From positions 1 through 64,000 of the forward strand of contig CAIUWR010000065.1 in the NCBI GenBank assembly GCA_903902915.1: a stretch of 64,000 bases of DNA, read 5' to 3'. Positions 7,922 through 17,054 of the stretch are shown one piece after another (the first letter of the stretch is position 1; the number at the start of each line of letters is the position of its first letter). Under the pieces are notes generated by a model that had not been told where the DNA came from, did no database searches, and saw nothing but the letters and a program-made list of their open reading frames with translations. The position numbers and the translations under genes were made by a program. Source of the stretch: an uncultured Hyphomicrobiales bacterium (GTDB lineage Bacteria; Pseudomonadota; Alphaproteobacteria; Rhizobiales; Beijerinckiaceae).

Positions 7922-8533
7922 TCAAGGGGTGGAGAACGCCAGAGCGCTCGCCCGCGCCAGCTCATCCGGCGCGTTCAGGTTCAACGACCAGGGCGGCGTC
8001 GTCGCTGGCAGCTCGACCTCCTTCGCGCCCAGCGCCGCCAGAACGCGGTGGACGGCGCGTTCCCCCGCCATCAGCCGTTCTTGCACCCGAATGCGGGCGG
8101 TGACGGGCCAGAGGGCGAAAAGCGGCTCCAGGCCCTCCGGCCCCACCGCCACGACGGGCGCTTGGGCGGACGCGCGCGCCAGCCGCGCCACCAGATCGCG
8201 CGGCAGAAAGGGCGCGTCGCAGGGCGCCGTGGCGACCCACGAGAAACCGCCCGTTTCGGCCCAGTCCAGAGCAGCGACGATCCCCGCCAGCGGACCCGGC
8301 TGACCGGGCGCCAGGTCCGCGATCAGGGGCGCGCCAAAGTCGGCGAAGCGGGCGGGATCGCCATTGGCGTTGATGGCCAGCGCCGCCACCTGCGGGGCGA
8401 AGCGCGCCAGCACATGGGCGAGCATGGGTCGCCCGGCGAAATCGGCGAGGGCCTTGTCGGTCCCCATCCGCAAGGAGCGTCCCCCCGCCAGCACGACGCC
8501 CGCAATGGCGGGAAAGGCAGGCGCGTCACCCAT
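7922..8533 (-). CDS. mobA: Molybdenum cofactor guanylyltransferase MobA
   Basis: A 203-residue nucleotidyltransferase that attaches GMP to molybdopterin to make the guanine dinucleotide cofactor used by DMSO-reductase-family enzymes. Seen: the GTP-binding signature LAGGRSLRMGTDKAL at residues 15-29, a GPLAGIVAALDWA segment, and the metal-binding APCDAPFLP. Length fits the family. Its start overlaps the stop of the upstream glycosylase gene by 8 bp, indicating co-translation, although the two functions are not obviously linked. Confidence 0.95.
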   Translation of the reverse strand: MGDAPAFPAIAGVVLAGGRSLRMGTDKALADFAGRPMLAHVLARFAPQVAALAINANGDPARFADFGAPLIADLAPGQPGPLAGIVAALDWAETGGFSWVATAPCDAPFLPRDLVARLARASAQAPVVAVGPEGLEPLFALWPVTARIRVQERLMAGERAVHRVLAALGAKEVELPATTPPWSLNLNAPDELARASALAFSTP

Positions 8534-9182
8534 CGCCGCCTCGCGGCGTCAAGGCTGCGCGCACTTGCGCGCGCAAATGCGGCACAAGCTCCGCCTCGAA
8601 CCAGGGATTGCGCTTCAACCAGCCGCTGTTGCGCCAGGAAGGATGGGGCAGCGGAATCAGATGGGGGCGCGCCTGCGTGAAATCGCGCCAGCGTTTCACA
8701 AGCGCCGTCATGCCCTCGCCCTTGACGCGGGCATGACCGAGGCGGCGCAAATGAAAGGCCTGCGCATAGGAACCCACCACGAGGATCGTTTCGATCTGCG
8801 GCGCCAGCGCGAACAGGTCATCATGCCAGACCGCGCGGCATTCGGGCCGGGGCGGCAGGTCGCCGCCCGTCGCGTCATGTCCGGGAAAGCAAAAGCCCAT
8901 GGGGACGATGGCTACGCGCGCGACGTCGTAAAAGGCGGCCCGGTCGATCCCCATCCAGTCGCGCAGGCGCTCACCGGAGGGATCGTCGAACGGAACGCCT
9001 GAGCGATGCACCCGCACCCCCGGCGCCTGCCCCGCAATCAGCAGCCGCGCCGTGCCGGAGACGCGCACGACCGGGCGCGGCTCGTGGGGCAGGATGGCGC
9101 CTGTGGGCGCGTCGCGGCACAGGCGGCAGGCGGCGATGCGCGCCAGCAAAGCTTCAAGATCTGGGGCGGAGGAGGCCTGCAT
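8526..9182 (-). CDS. Uracil-DNA glycosylase family protein
   Basis: A 218-residue member of the uracil-DNA glycosylase superfamily. Seen: an N-terminal Cys pair in AACRLCRDAPTG, the active-site region GQAPGVRVHRSGVPFDDPSG, a WMGID motif, and a C-terminal LPHPSWRNSGWL resembling the HPS motif of these enzymes. Proteins of this subgroup are widely annotated as glycosylase family members but repair activity is rarely shown, so removal of uracil from DNA is an inference from family. It overlaps mobA by 8 bp and is transcribed away from the peptidase gene at 9274. Confidence 0.85.
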   Translation of the reverse strand: MQASSAPDLEALLARIAACRLCRDAPTGAILPHEPRPVVRVSGTARLLIAGQAPGVRVHRSGVPFDDPSGERLRDWMGIDRAAFYDVARVAIVPMGFCFPGHDATGGDLPPRPECRAVWHDDLFALAPQIETILVVGSYAQAFHLRRLGHARVKGEGMTALVKRWRDFTQARPHLIPLPHPSWRNSGWLKRNPWFEAELVPHLRAQVRAALTPRGGDG

Positions 9183-9273
9183 GACGTCTGCCTAGCCCCG
9201 CACGGGGCCGCGCGCAACAGGCGGCCTTCCGTTTCCGACCGGCCGCGCTACTTGGGGATCAGGAGGACGCGCC

Positions 9274-10800
9274 ATGACGGTCACGCCACTGCTTCGACGG
9301 ATCGCCTGCGCGGCGGTAGGCCTGACGCTCGCCCTCGCGCCGCTCCACGCGCAGGAGACGGCGCAAGGCCCCGCGGCGACAGCGCGCCGAGCCGCCGAAC
9401 AACGCCCGCCGGGCGAGGGCCTGCCCCGCTTGCCCCCTGACGCCACCACCCACCACACGCTCGACCTGCCAGGCCGCAGCCTGGAGTTCAGCGCCACCGC
9501 CGGGACCATCCGCCTCTTCGACGCCGCCAGCGGCGCGCCGCAGGCCGACATCGCCTTCATCGCCTATGCGAAAGAGGCCGTGGAGCTGCGCGACCGCCCG
9601 GTGACCTTCGTCTTCAACGGCGGCCCCGGCTACGCTTCGGGCTGGCTGCATCTGGGCGCCCTCGGCCCGTGGCGGCTCAACATGACGGGAGACGCCGCAA
9701 GGCCCTCCGCAACCCCCGCGCTGGAGCCCAACGCAGAGACGTGGCTCGATTTCACCGATCTGGTCTTTCTCGACCCCGCAGGCACTGGCTACAGCCGAAT
9801 TCTGGGCGGCGACGACGCGCGCAAATCGTTCTGGAGCACAAGGGGCGACATCAATTCCCTCGCCGTCACCATTCGCCGCTGGGTGGAGGCCAACGGACGG
9901 GAGCTCTCGCCGAAATACCTTTTGGGAGAAAGCTACGGCGGCTTCCGCGCGCCCAAGATCGCCCATCTTTTGCAGACCGATCAAGGGGTTGGCGTGAATG
10001 GCCTCGCGCTGCTCTCGCCGGTGCTCGACTTCGCGCGCTTCAACGCCCCGGACTCGGTGCTGTTCAACGTCGCGCGGCTGCCCTCCTATGTGGCGACGGC
10101 GCGCGAACGCAAAGGCCCCATCACCCGCGAGAGCCTGCGCGATGTGGAGGCCTATGCAACTGGCGAGTTCCTGTCCGACCTGATGAAAGGGGTGAACGAT
10201 CCGCAAGCCCTCGACCGCCTCTCACGCCGCGTGGCGGACCTGACGGGGCTCGACTATGCACTGGTGCGCCGCCTGGGCGGGCGCGTGCCTGCGGAGATCT
10301 TCGCCCGCGAGATCAATCGCCCCGAGGCCCGCGTGTCCAGCCTGTATGATGGCGATGTGACGGGCCTCGATCCCACCCCCTTCTCGCCCCGCAACACGGC
10401 GGAAGACCAGCTGCGGCTGGGCCTGCACGCGCCGATCACGCAAGCGATGGTGGACCTTTACCGCACCCGGCTGAACTGGGTCGTCGAGAACGGCCGCTAC
10501 CAGTTCCAGAACGAACAGGCCGGCCGCCAGTGGGAGCGCGGCGAACATGACGAAGCCATCGGCGATCTGCGCAACGCCATGGCGCTGGACCCGAAGATGG
10601 GCGTGCTTGTCGCCCATGGCCTCACCGACCTGGTGACCCCCTGGTTCGAAACGCGCATGGCCCTCGACCAGATCCCCCTCACCGGCTCAAGCGAACGCCT
10701 GCGCTTCGAGACCTATGCGGGCGGGCACATGTTCTACATCCGCGCGGAGGCGAGGAAGGCGTTTCGGGCGGATGGCGAGCGGTTGATCGGGAGGCGGTGA
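9274..10800 (+). CDS. Secreted S10-type serine carboxypeptidase-like protein
   Basis: A 508-residue protein with an N-terminal signal peptide ending near APLHAQE, so it is periplasmic or exported. It has the family's order of motifs: FNGGPGYASG (oxyanion), FLDPAGTGYS, GESYGG with the nucleophile Ser, an Asp in HGLTDLVTP, and a His in YAGGHMFY. Together these give a Ser-Asp-His triad of the carboxypeptidase S10 class. Bacterial members are common in Hyphomicrobiales and are poorly characterised. The ATG at 9274 follows AGGAGG-like bases (GGATCAGGAGGACGCGCC). It stands alone ahead of the Gtr-like operon. Confidence 0.9.
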   Translation: MTVTPLLRRIACAAVGLTLALAPLHAQETAQGPAATARRAAEQRPPGEGLPRLPPDATTHHTLDLPGRSLEFSATAGTIRLFDAASGAPQADIAFIAYAKEAVELRDRPVTFVFNGGPGYASGWLHLGALGPWRLNMTGDAARPSATPALEPNAETWLDFTDLVFLDPAGTGYSRILGGDDARKSFWSTRGDINSLAVTIRRWVEANGRELSPKYLLGESYGGFRAPKIAHLLQTDQGVGVNGLALLSPVLDFARFNAPDSVLFNVARLPSYVATARERKGPITRESLRDVEAYATGEFLSDLMKGVNDPQALDRLSRRVADLTGLDYALVRRLGGRVPAEIFAREINRPEARVSSLYDGDVTGLDPTPFSPRNTAEDQLRLGLHAPITQAMVDLYRTRLNWVVENGRYQFQNEQAGRQWERGEHDEAIGDLRNAMALDPKMGVLVAHGLTDLVTPWFETRMALDQIPLTGSSERLRFETYAGGHMFYIRAEARKAFRADGERLIGRR

Positions 10801-10955
10801 GCGGAGCGGCCCTGATTCTGGCCCGCCGACCGCCGCCCGGCTTTGAGCCCGCACATTCCATCCACCCGCCATCCCCTCGCCACCCACTTGCCAAGCTTTC
10901 AAAAATCTATAAAAAAGAAACGGTTGTTTCAATAAAATTTTCAAGGTCGACAGCT

Positions 10956-11933
10956 GTGAAACCCTTGAGCGTCTCCGTCGTCGTTCCCTGTTTCAACGAA
11001 AGCGAAACCCTGCCTGAAATGCATCGCAGGGTCACTGATGCGTGCCGGTCCTGCGCAGGCAATAGCTACGAGTTGGTGATCGTCAACGATGGGTCGACCG
11101 ACGGCGCCTGGGACATTCTGTGCGACCTCGCCGCGCGGGACGCCCACATCGTCGCGGTGAACCTGTCGCGCAACCACGGACACCAACTCGCCCTTTCGGC
11201 TGGCCTGAACCTGTGCCGAGGGGATCGCGTCTTCATCCTCGATTGCGACCTTCAGGATCCGCCGGAATTGCTCGGCAAGATGATGGCGAGGATGGATGAA
11301 GGCTTCGACGTGGTCTATGGGCGCCGCATCAGCCGAGAGGGCGAAACAAAATTCAAGAAAGCCTCGGCGCATCTGTTTTACAGGCTTCTCGAACAGCTGT
11401 CCGACGTCGCCATCCCACCAGACACCGGCGACTTCCGCTTGATGAGCCGCCGCGCGGTGGATCAACTCAACGCCATGCCCGAGCAGCATCGCTTCATTCG
11501 CGGCATGGTGAGCTGGATAGGCCTGCGGCAGGAGGCCTTACCCTATGAGCGGGCGGCGCGCTATGCAGGCGAAACAAAATATCCATTGGCGAAAATGATC
11601 CGTTTCGCGGTGGACGCGATCACCGGCTTTTCGATCCGCCCGCTGCGCATCGCGACCTGGCTGGGTCTTTGCTTCAGTCTCGCGTCGTTGATTTTGATGG
11701 CTTATGTCTTCGTAAATTATCTGATTGGGCGCACGGTGAGCGGCTGGACTTCGCTCACCATGATCATCCTGATGGTCAGCGCCGTGCAGTTCATCCTTAT
11801 GGGCGTGCTGGGCGAATATGTTGGCCGACTTTATGTGGAGGCCAAGCGCAGGCCGCTGTTCATCGTGCAGGAAATCATCGCCTCGCCGGAACTGAACGCA
11901 CCCCGGCTCACCGCCATCGAGGCGCGCAAATGA
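10956..11933 (+). CDS. GtrB/DPM1-like family 2 glycosyltransferase with C-terminal membrane anchor
   Basis: A 325-residue enzyme that transfers a sugar from a nucleotide donor to polyprenyl phosphate at the inner membrane face. A GT-A domain shows VVPCFNESETLPE, NDGSTDGAWD, DCDLQDPPELL (DxD-type) and GDFRLMSR; two C-terminal hydrophobic helices follow. The start is taken as GTG at 10956 because AAGG precedes it and similarity begins directly with KPLSVSVVVPC. The track's start at 10797 runs through AT-rich non-coding DNA (10895-10945), which probably holds the promoter. The stop overlaps the next gene's ATG (ATGA). It is the first gene of a four-gene operon. Confidence 0.9.
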   Translation: MKPLSVSVVVPCFNESETLPEMHRRVTDACRSCAGNSYELVIVNDGSTDGAWDILCDLAARDAHIVAVNLSRNHGHQLALSAGLNLCRGDRVFILDCDLQDPPELLGKMMARMDEGFDVVYGRRISREGETKFKKASAHLFYRLLEQLSDVAIPPDTGDFRLMSRRAVDQLNAMPEQHRFIRGMVSWIGLRQEALPYERAARYAGETKYPLAKMIRFAVDAITGFSIRPLRIATWLGLCFSLASLILMAYVFVNYLIGRTVSGWTSLTMIILMVSAVQFILMGVLGEYVGRLYVEAKRRPLFIVQEIIASPELNAPRLTAIEARK

Positions 11934-12640
11934 GACAAGCGGACCCCGTAAAGCCCATGATCGCCGAATTTGACGCGATGGCGGACGATTATTACGCGCA
12001 GCACAAGACCAATATCGCGATTTCCGGCGAGGCGCCGGAGTATTTTTCGGAATACAAGGTCGCAGATCTCGCGCAACTGGCCGCCAAAATGACGCAGTGT
12101 CGCGACGTCTTCGATTTTGGTTCGGGAATTGGAAATTCGCTTCCCTGGTTCCGTAAATATTTCGCGGCGGCGCGCATCACCTGCGGCGATGTGTCGGCGC
12201 GCAGCCATGAGGTCGCAAGGTCCCGATTTCCCGGGTCGGAAAGCTTCGTGACCGTCGGCGAGGCGATTCCCCTGGACAGCGCAAGTCAGGACATCGTTTT
12301 TTCAGCCTGCGTGTTCCATCACATTCCCCACGCGCAACATGATTTCTGGTTGAAGGAACTGCTGCGCATCGTGCGTCCCGGCGGGTTGCTCGCCATCTAC
12401 GAGCACAATCCGCTGAATCCCTTGACGCAGCGCGCGGTGAACACCTGTCCGCTCGACGTCAACGCTCGCCTCATCCCCGGATACGCCATGCGCAAACGCG
12501 CAGCGGCGGCGGGTTGGAGCGGAGCGCGTATAGACTATCGTCTGTTTTTCCCAGCAGCCTTGAAGGGCCTGCGCCCGCTTGAGCCCTCGCTCGCATGGCT
12601 ACCGCTGGGCGCGCAATATCGGATGGCGGCATGGCGCTGA
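11930..12640 (+). CDS. Class I SAM-dependent methyltransferase
   Basis: A 236-residue cytoplasmic methyltransferase of the Methyltransf_11 type. Seen: motif I DFGSGIGNS, an acidic end of strand 2 (TCGDVSARS), the FSACVFHHIPH segment, and LRIVRPGGLLAIYEH after motif III. Start at 11930 overlaps the preceding stop by 4 bp; the track's start at 11669 lies inside the glycosyltransferase. Its place between GtrB- and GtrA-like genes suggests it methylates the lipid-linked sugar or the glycan; this is inference from context. Confidence 0.9.
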   Translation: MRQADPVKPMIAEFDAMADDYYAQHKTNIAISGEAPEYFSEYKVADLAQLAAKMTQCRDVFDFGSGIGNSLPWFRKYFAAARITCGDVSARSHEVARSRFPGSESFVTVGEAIPLDSASQDIVFSACVFHHIPHAQHDFWLKELLRIVRPGGLLAIYEHNPLNPLTQRAVNTCPLDVNARLIPGYAMRKRAAAAGWSGARIDYRLFFPAALKGLRPLEPSLAWLPLGAQYRMAAWR

Positions 12641-13038
12641 ACGCGACCTTGATACAAATGGCGCGCTTCGGCGCAGTGGGTCTGCTCAACACCACCCTCG
12701 GACTGGCGGCGATCTACGCCTGCATGTACTTCCTTCACATCCGCGCTGAAATCGCGAACCTTCTGGGATATGCGGTGGGGCTCAGCGTGGGCTTTGGGCT
12801 GAACAAGCGCTGGACCTTCGCCAGCCAGCACAAAGTCGGCGCAGCGGCGCAGCGCTATGGCGTGGTCGTCTGCGCCGCCTATCTGGTCAATCTGGCGTTC
12901 GTGAGCCTCGCCGCGCGCAGCGAAATGAACCCCTATCTCGCACAGCTATGCGGCGTTGGCTCTTATACGACTGTTTGTTTTGTGGGATGTCGATATTACG
13001 CCTTTGCAACGAATGCGAGCGTGACCACAAAATGCTGA
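12631..13038 (+). CDS. GtrA-family membrane protein (putative polyprenyl-P-sugar flippase)
   Basis: A 135-residue protein with four hydrophobic helices. It carries the GtrA signature: an N-terminal FGAVGLLNTTLGLAAIY and GFGLNKRWTF between helices 2 and 3. In phage and bacterial Gtr systems GtrA is thought to flip the polyprenyl-linked sugar made by GtrB to the periplasm. The start at 12631 (MALN) overlaps the methyltransferase stop by 10 bp, which supports translational coupling. The upstream ATG at 12595 would extend further into the previous gene and lacks a family match. Confidence 0.9.
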   Translation: MALNATLIQMARFGAVGLLNTTLGLAAIYACMYFLHIRAEIANLLGYAVGLSVGFGLNKRWTFASQHKVGAAAQRYGVVVCAAYLVNLAFVSLAARSEMNPYLAQLCGVGSYTTVCFVGCRYYAFATNASVTTKC

Positions 13039-13062
13039 CCCCAAATTCCTTCGGAGTCATTC

Positions 13063-15105
13063 ATGCAAAAATCATCCCGGCACACGACCTTGAAAATGAA
13101 GCGCGTCGGCGTCTGCATGGTCCTCGCCGCAGTCGTCGCGGCGATCTATGTTTCGCTGGAACACGCTCCCTATGTCTGGGACTACGGTCTTTATTGGGAA
13201 AAATACAACAGCCTTGGACAAACGTTCACGGAAAGCTTGTCCTCCGGGTTTTTACGGCTGCGCCTGGAGATTGCGGCGCAAAGTTACAATTCCTCGTCCC
13301 TGTTGCTATTGACGCCAGTGTATTTTCTGTTCGGCGGCGATCGAGTCTTTTATGTCGCAGCCATCGCATCTTTTTATCTTGTCCCCGTCATCTTCATCGC
13401 AACTCGCTTGGCGCGACATGGGATTATGGACGACAGGGGCGCCTACACGGCGACGCTGTTCGCCGCATTTCTTTATCCGGCCTTCTGGGCGCCGACCCTG
13501 CATGGAATGGTGGATGTCTGCGGGCTGATTCCGCTCGGACTTGCAACGCTGGCGGCTTGCAAAACAGAGGGGCTCACGAAAGCGAACTGGCGTCATGCAG
13601 CTGGTTTTGGTTTTCTTCTGTGGTGCGCCTTCCTGCTGCGCAGGTGGTATGCTTTCGCCATCGTCGCACTGGTGGCGACCGCGCTTGCTTTCGTCCTGGC
13701 GAGAGAGGGACGGCGTTGGCGCTCGATAAGGGACACCGCCGATAAAGTCATTTTCAATTATGCCATAGCCGGAGTTTCCGCCATTGCTGCGGCGACGACA
13801 TTTCAGCCGCAATTGATCAACCGGATCATATATACAAACTATGCGGATGAATATTCAGGCTATCAAACCAGTCTGTCGACGCAGCTCCAGATCTATTACG
13901 ACAACCTGGGATTCTGGGTTCTCCTGGTCGCAACGGCAGGGCTTGTCGCCGATCTGGCGCAACGGCGAACGCAAAGCTTTTTCTGCGCCTGCGTCGCAGT
14001 TCTGACGGCTCTCCTGTTCGCCAGAATTCAAGCGCCTTCTGTCCACCATATCTTGCCAGTGGCGTTTTTCTTGTTCCCCGCCTATGCCTCCGGATTGTCT
14101 TTTCTGGCGAAAAAAATCGGACCGCCGCGCCTGGCCGCCGGTGCGCTGGGCGTCATGGTAAGCCTTAATTTCTTGAGCACGTTCACGCCTGTCGGGTGGG
14201 AGGTTGCGGAATCTCTGCGCACCGCTTTCCCCAGTGCGCGACACGCGCCCTTACGGTTTGCACATTACGACGACTATGTGCGCATGGTCGAGGATCTCAA
14301 CAAGCTGGAGCCGGATACGACCTTGAGCATCTTCGCATCGTCCCCAACGATGGCGGATTCCGTCCTGATCGCGTTGGATCCTGCGCTGGAGCGACGCATC
14401 ATATTGGTGAGCCAGGTGGATCGGCGCGATGGCTTTAACTGGATGGCCCTCGACGCCGACTACGTCATCATTTGCACGCCGACCGTGATACATCTGAACC
14501 TGGAGAGCCAACGTGTGATCGCATTTCCTGCGGAGGCGATCCGCGCAGGGGGTGGCGTCGGCGCCGCCTTCGCGGATACGGGGCTGAACTATCAGCTGGA
14601 AGAGGGTGTGACCGCGCATTTGTACAAACGCGCAAGACCAGTCAGCGCCGATGAAATCGGCAGCCTCGCGGAACGGTTTTATGAGGCTTATCCCGATTGG
14701 CGGGCCCAGAGGCCGGATGTCGGTTTCGGCCTTGCATCGGCGGACATTCGTCCGGGCGATTCCACGGGCAAGGTGATCCAGGCGAATCTCGAAGCGATGA
14801 TTGTGCAGCCAGGAAAGACGACGCCGACCACCATCACATTTCGCCTCGATGACTGGTTTAGGCCACGCCGGCTCAAGGTCGCCATCCTGAACGACGACAT
14901 TCACCCTTGCCCGGCTGGCGAGCAGCTGCCCTTCGCGTCTTCCTCCAACAGGGGCGCAACGTCATCGGGTCTTGCAATTGTGGGGCAGTCCCGGACGGTT
15001 GAAATTCCCGATGGCGATCAATTCCAAATCGTCATCTCGCCACCCCGCCATCCCTATTGCGGTCACGCCTTGCTCAGCTTCGATTTCGGAAAGGGCGAGA
15101 ACTAG
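13063..15105 (+). CDS. Large polytopic membrane protein, putative GtrC-like (GT-C fold) glycosyltransferase
   Basis: A 680-residue protein with an N-terminal membrane segment, an acidic first loop (WDYGLYWEK) of the kind found in GT-C glycosyltransferases, and about ten further hydrophobic helices to residue 370. A soluble C-terminal half of about 300 residues follows. I do not recognise a named family. Placement after GtrB- and GtrA-like genes fits the third, variable component of a Gtr system, which transfers the flipped sugar onto a surface polysaccharide. Codon use looks less GC-biased than in flanking housekeeping genes, which fits transfer. It starts 24 bp after gtrA. Confidence 0.65.
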   Translation: MQKSSRHTTLKMKRVGVCMVLAAVVAAIYVSLEHAPYVWDYGLYWEKYNSLGQTFTESLSSGFLRLRLEIAAQSYNSSSLLLLTPVYFLFGGDRVFYVAAIASFYLVPVIFIATRLARHGIMDDRGAYTATLFAAFLYPAFWAPTLHGMVDVCGLIPLGLATLAACKTEGLTKANWRHAAGFGFLLWCAFLLRRWYAFAIVALVATALAFVLAREGRRWRSIRDTADKVIFNYAIAGVSAIAAATTFQPQLINRIIYTNYADEYSGYQTSLSTQLQIYYDNLGFWVLLVATAGLVADLAQRRTQSFFCACVAVLTALLFARIQAPSVHHILPVAFFLFPAYASGLSFLAKKIGPPRLAAGALGVMVSLNFLSTFTPVGWEVAESLRTAFPSARHAPLRFAHYDDYVRMVEDLNKLEPDTTLSIFASSPTMADSVLIALDPALERRIILVSQVDRRDGFNWMALDADYVIICTPTVIHLNLESQRVIAFPAEAIRAGGGVGAAFADTGLNYQLEEGVTAHLYKRARPVSADEIGSLAERFYEAYPDWRAQRPDVGFGLASADIRPGDSTGKVIQANLEAMIVQPGKTTPTTITFRLDDWFRPRRLKVAILNDDIHPCPAGEQLPFASSSNRGATSSGLAIVGQSRTVEIPDGDQFQIVISPPRHPYCGHALLSFDFGKGEN

Positions 15106-15115
15106 CGTCCATGCG

Positions 15116-15159
15116 GCCCGGCAAGGCTGGGCGCGCGCTCCTAATGCGCTTTGCCGGGC
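15116..15159. terminator. Hairpin between convergent membrane-protein and cobT genes
   Basis: GCCCGGCAA (15116-15124) pairs perfectly with TTGCCGGGC (15151-15159) around a 26-nt loop that can itself pair (GCGC). The right arm lies in the last codons of cobT. There is no T-run, so a terminator role is uncertain. Confidence 0.35.
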
Positions 15160-16163
15160 ACCTGCGCCTGCTCAAAAGTCGCCATATCCGTGTGGCAGGC
15201 GATGGCCGCCTTGACCATCCCCGCCGCCATGGCGGCGCCCGAGCCTTCGCCAAGGCGCATGCCCAGATCCAGCAGGGGCTTCTTGCCGAGCCGCGCCAGC
15301 ACGTCGCCATGGGCGCCCTCGACGGACAGATGGCCCGCCAGGCAATGGTCGATGGCGGAGGGATCCAGCGCGTGGAGGATGGCGGCTGCGGCGGTCACCA
15401 CATAGCCGTCGAGGATGACCGGCACGCGCTCCATGCGCGCGGCCATGATGGCGCCCGCGATGGCGACGATTTCGCGTCCGCCGAGGCGGCGCATGACTTC
15501 CAGCGGATCGCTCAACTGGCCCTTGTTGAGCGCGACGGCGCGGCGCACCGCATCGACCTTGCGGGCGAGGCCCGCATTGTCGACGCCCGTGCCGCGCCCC
15601 ACCCAATGCTCGGCCTCGCCGCCGTAGAGGGCGTGATAGATGGCGGCGGCGACCGTGGTGTTGCCGATGCCCATTTCGCCAAGGCACAACAGATCCGATC
15701 CGCCCGCGATAGCCTCCATGCCGAAGGCGAAGGTCGCCGCGCAGCCGGCCTCGTCAAAGGCGGGCTCTTGCGTGATGTCGGGGGTGGGATGGTCGAGCGC
15801 CAACTCGAAGACCTTCAGGCCGAGGTCATAGGTGGCGCAGATCTGGTTGATCGCGGCGCCGCCCGCCGCGAAATTCTCCAGCATGGCGCGGGTGACGGCG
15901 GCGGGATAGGCGGAGACGCCCTGCGCCGTCACGCCATGGTTCGCCACGAAGACCGCCACCACCGGACGCTGCACCACGGGACGCGAACGGCCCTGCCACG
16001 CGGCCATATGGGCGACGATTTCTTCCAGCCTCCCCAACGATCCGGCAGGCTTGGTGAGCTGGCTGTCACGCGCGCGCATATCGTCCACGCAACTGTCGGA
16101 GGCGGCGGGCATGATGGCGAAAAGCGCGCGAATATCGTCGAAGGGGAGGCCGGAAGCGGACAT
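15141..16163 (-). CDS. cobT: Nicotinate-nucleotide-dimethylbenzimidazole phosphoribosyltransferase CobT
   Basis: A 340-residue cytoplasmic enzyme that makes alpha-ribazole phosphate, the lower-ligand precursor of cobalamin. Seen: RDSQLTKPAGSLGRLEE near residue 30, VFVANHGVTAQGVSAYP, GEMGIGNTTVAAAI, and the C-terminal LGMRLGEGSGAAMA. These are strong family signatures at the expected length. It is divergent from cobS, with 79 bp between them as the likely shared promoter. I see no obvious cobalamin riboswitch in that short gap. Confidence 0.97.
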   Translation of the reverse strand: MSASGLPFDDIRALFAIMPAASDSCVDDMRARDSQLTKPAGSLGRLEEIVAHMAAWQGRSRPVVQRPVVAVFVANHGVTAQGVSAYPAAVTRAMLENFAAGGAAINQICATYDLGLKVFELALDHPTPDITQEPAFDEAGCAATFAFGMEAIAGGSDLLCLGEMGIGNTTVAAAIYHALYGGEAEHWVGRGTGVDNAGLARKVDAVRRAVALNKGQLSDPLEVMRRLGGREIVAIAGAIMAARMERVPVILDGYVVTAAAAILHALDPSAIDHCLAGHLSVEGAHGDVLARLGKKPLLDLGMRLGEGSGAAMAAGMVKAAIACHTDMATFEQAQVPGKAH

Positions 16164-16242
16164 GGGATGCTCTCGTGTTCGGGTGTGCGGGTCTTATCGG
16201 GATCGCAGGGGATTGCAAGCCGGGCTCGACAGGGCGCGCGCA

Positions 16243-17040
16243 ATGGCCCATTCAGACATCATGCGCCTCCTCAGCGACCTGCTTTTCTGTTTGAGATTCT
16301 ACTCGCGGCTGCCGCTGCCGGTTTTCCGGTTCGAGGCCGCGCCCCATTCCATGGGCGAATTCGGCCGGGCGGTGCGGCTTGCGCCCATCGCGGGGCTGCT
16401 GATCGCCCTGCCCGCTGGCCTGCTGCTGGCGGGCGCGGGGGCCTTGTTGCCGCCGGAACTGGCGGCTGTTCTCGCGCTGGCGGCGCTGGCCGCGACCACG
16501 GGCGCCTTCCATGAAGATGGGCTGGCGGATGTGGCGGATGGTTTTGGCGGCGGGCGCACCCGCGAGCGCAAGCTGGAGATCATGCGCGACAGCCGCATCG
16601 GCGCCTATGGCGGCGTGGCGCTCTGCCTGTCGCTGCTGGCGCGCTGGGCCGCGCTGACCGCCCTGCTGCGGCTCGGAACCGCTCCCGCGCTCACGGCCCT
16701 TCTAGCCGCCGCCGCGCTCTCGCGCTGGCTGGGCCTGCTGCCCATCGCCCTGCTGCCGCCCGCCCGCAAGGACGGCGCGGCCCATGCGGCGGTGGGGCCA
16801 CAGCGCAGCGCCATGGTTGTGGGCGGACTGGCGGCGACCGCGCTGGGGCTCGCGCCCTGGTGGCTGGCCGGTGGCGCTCCGGGGCTTTCCATGGCGGCTG
16901 TAACGCTCGCTTGCGGCGCGGCGCTGGGGGTTGTGTTCATTTCCTGGCGGCAGATCAGGGGCCAGACCGGCGATGTGGCTGGCGCGGCGCAGCAAGCGGC
17001 GGAAATCGCCTTTCTGATCGCGCTCTGCGCCCATATTTGA
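16243..17040 (+). CDS. cobS: Adenosylcobinamide-GDP ribazoletransferase CobS
   Basis: A 265-residue polytopic membrane enzyme that joins adenosylcobinamide-GDP to alpha-ribazole (phosphate), the step after CobT. Seen: FYSRLPLP near the N-terminus, the conserved TGAFHEDGLADVADGFGGG, and KLEIMRDSRIGAYG. Several hydrophobic helices follow. ATGs at 16243 and 16261 are both possible starts; the first is used here. Divergent from cobT, so the pair forms the lower-ligand end of cobalamin assembly. Confidence 0.96.
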   Translation: MAHSDIMRLLSDLLFCLRFYSRLPLPVFRFEAAPHSMGEFGRAVRLAPIAGLLIALPAGLLLAGAGALLPPELAAVLALAALAATTGAFHEDGLADVADGFGGGRTRERKLEIMRDSRIGAYGGVALCLSLLARWAALTALLRLGTAPALTALLAAAALSRWLGLLPIALLPPARKDGAAHAAVGPQRSAMVVGGLAATALGLAPWWLAGGAPGLSMAAVTLACGAALGVVFISWRQIRGQTGDVAGAAQQAAEIAFLIALCAHI

Positions 17041-17054
17041 AGCGGAAACCAACC

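Noticed and set aside
16164-16242. Possible cobalamin riboswitch between cobT and cobS
   Set aside because: The 79-bp gap is too short for the full element and no B12-box-like sequence was seen.
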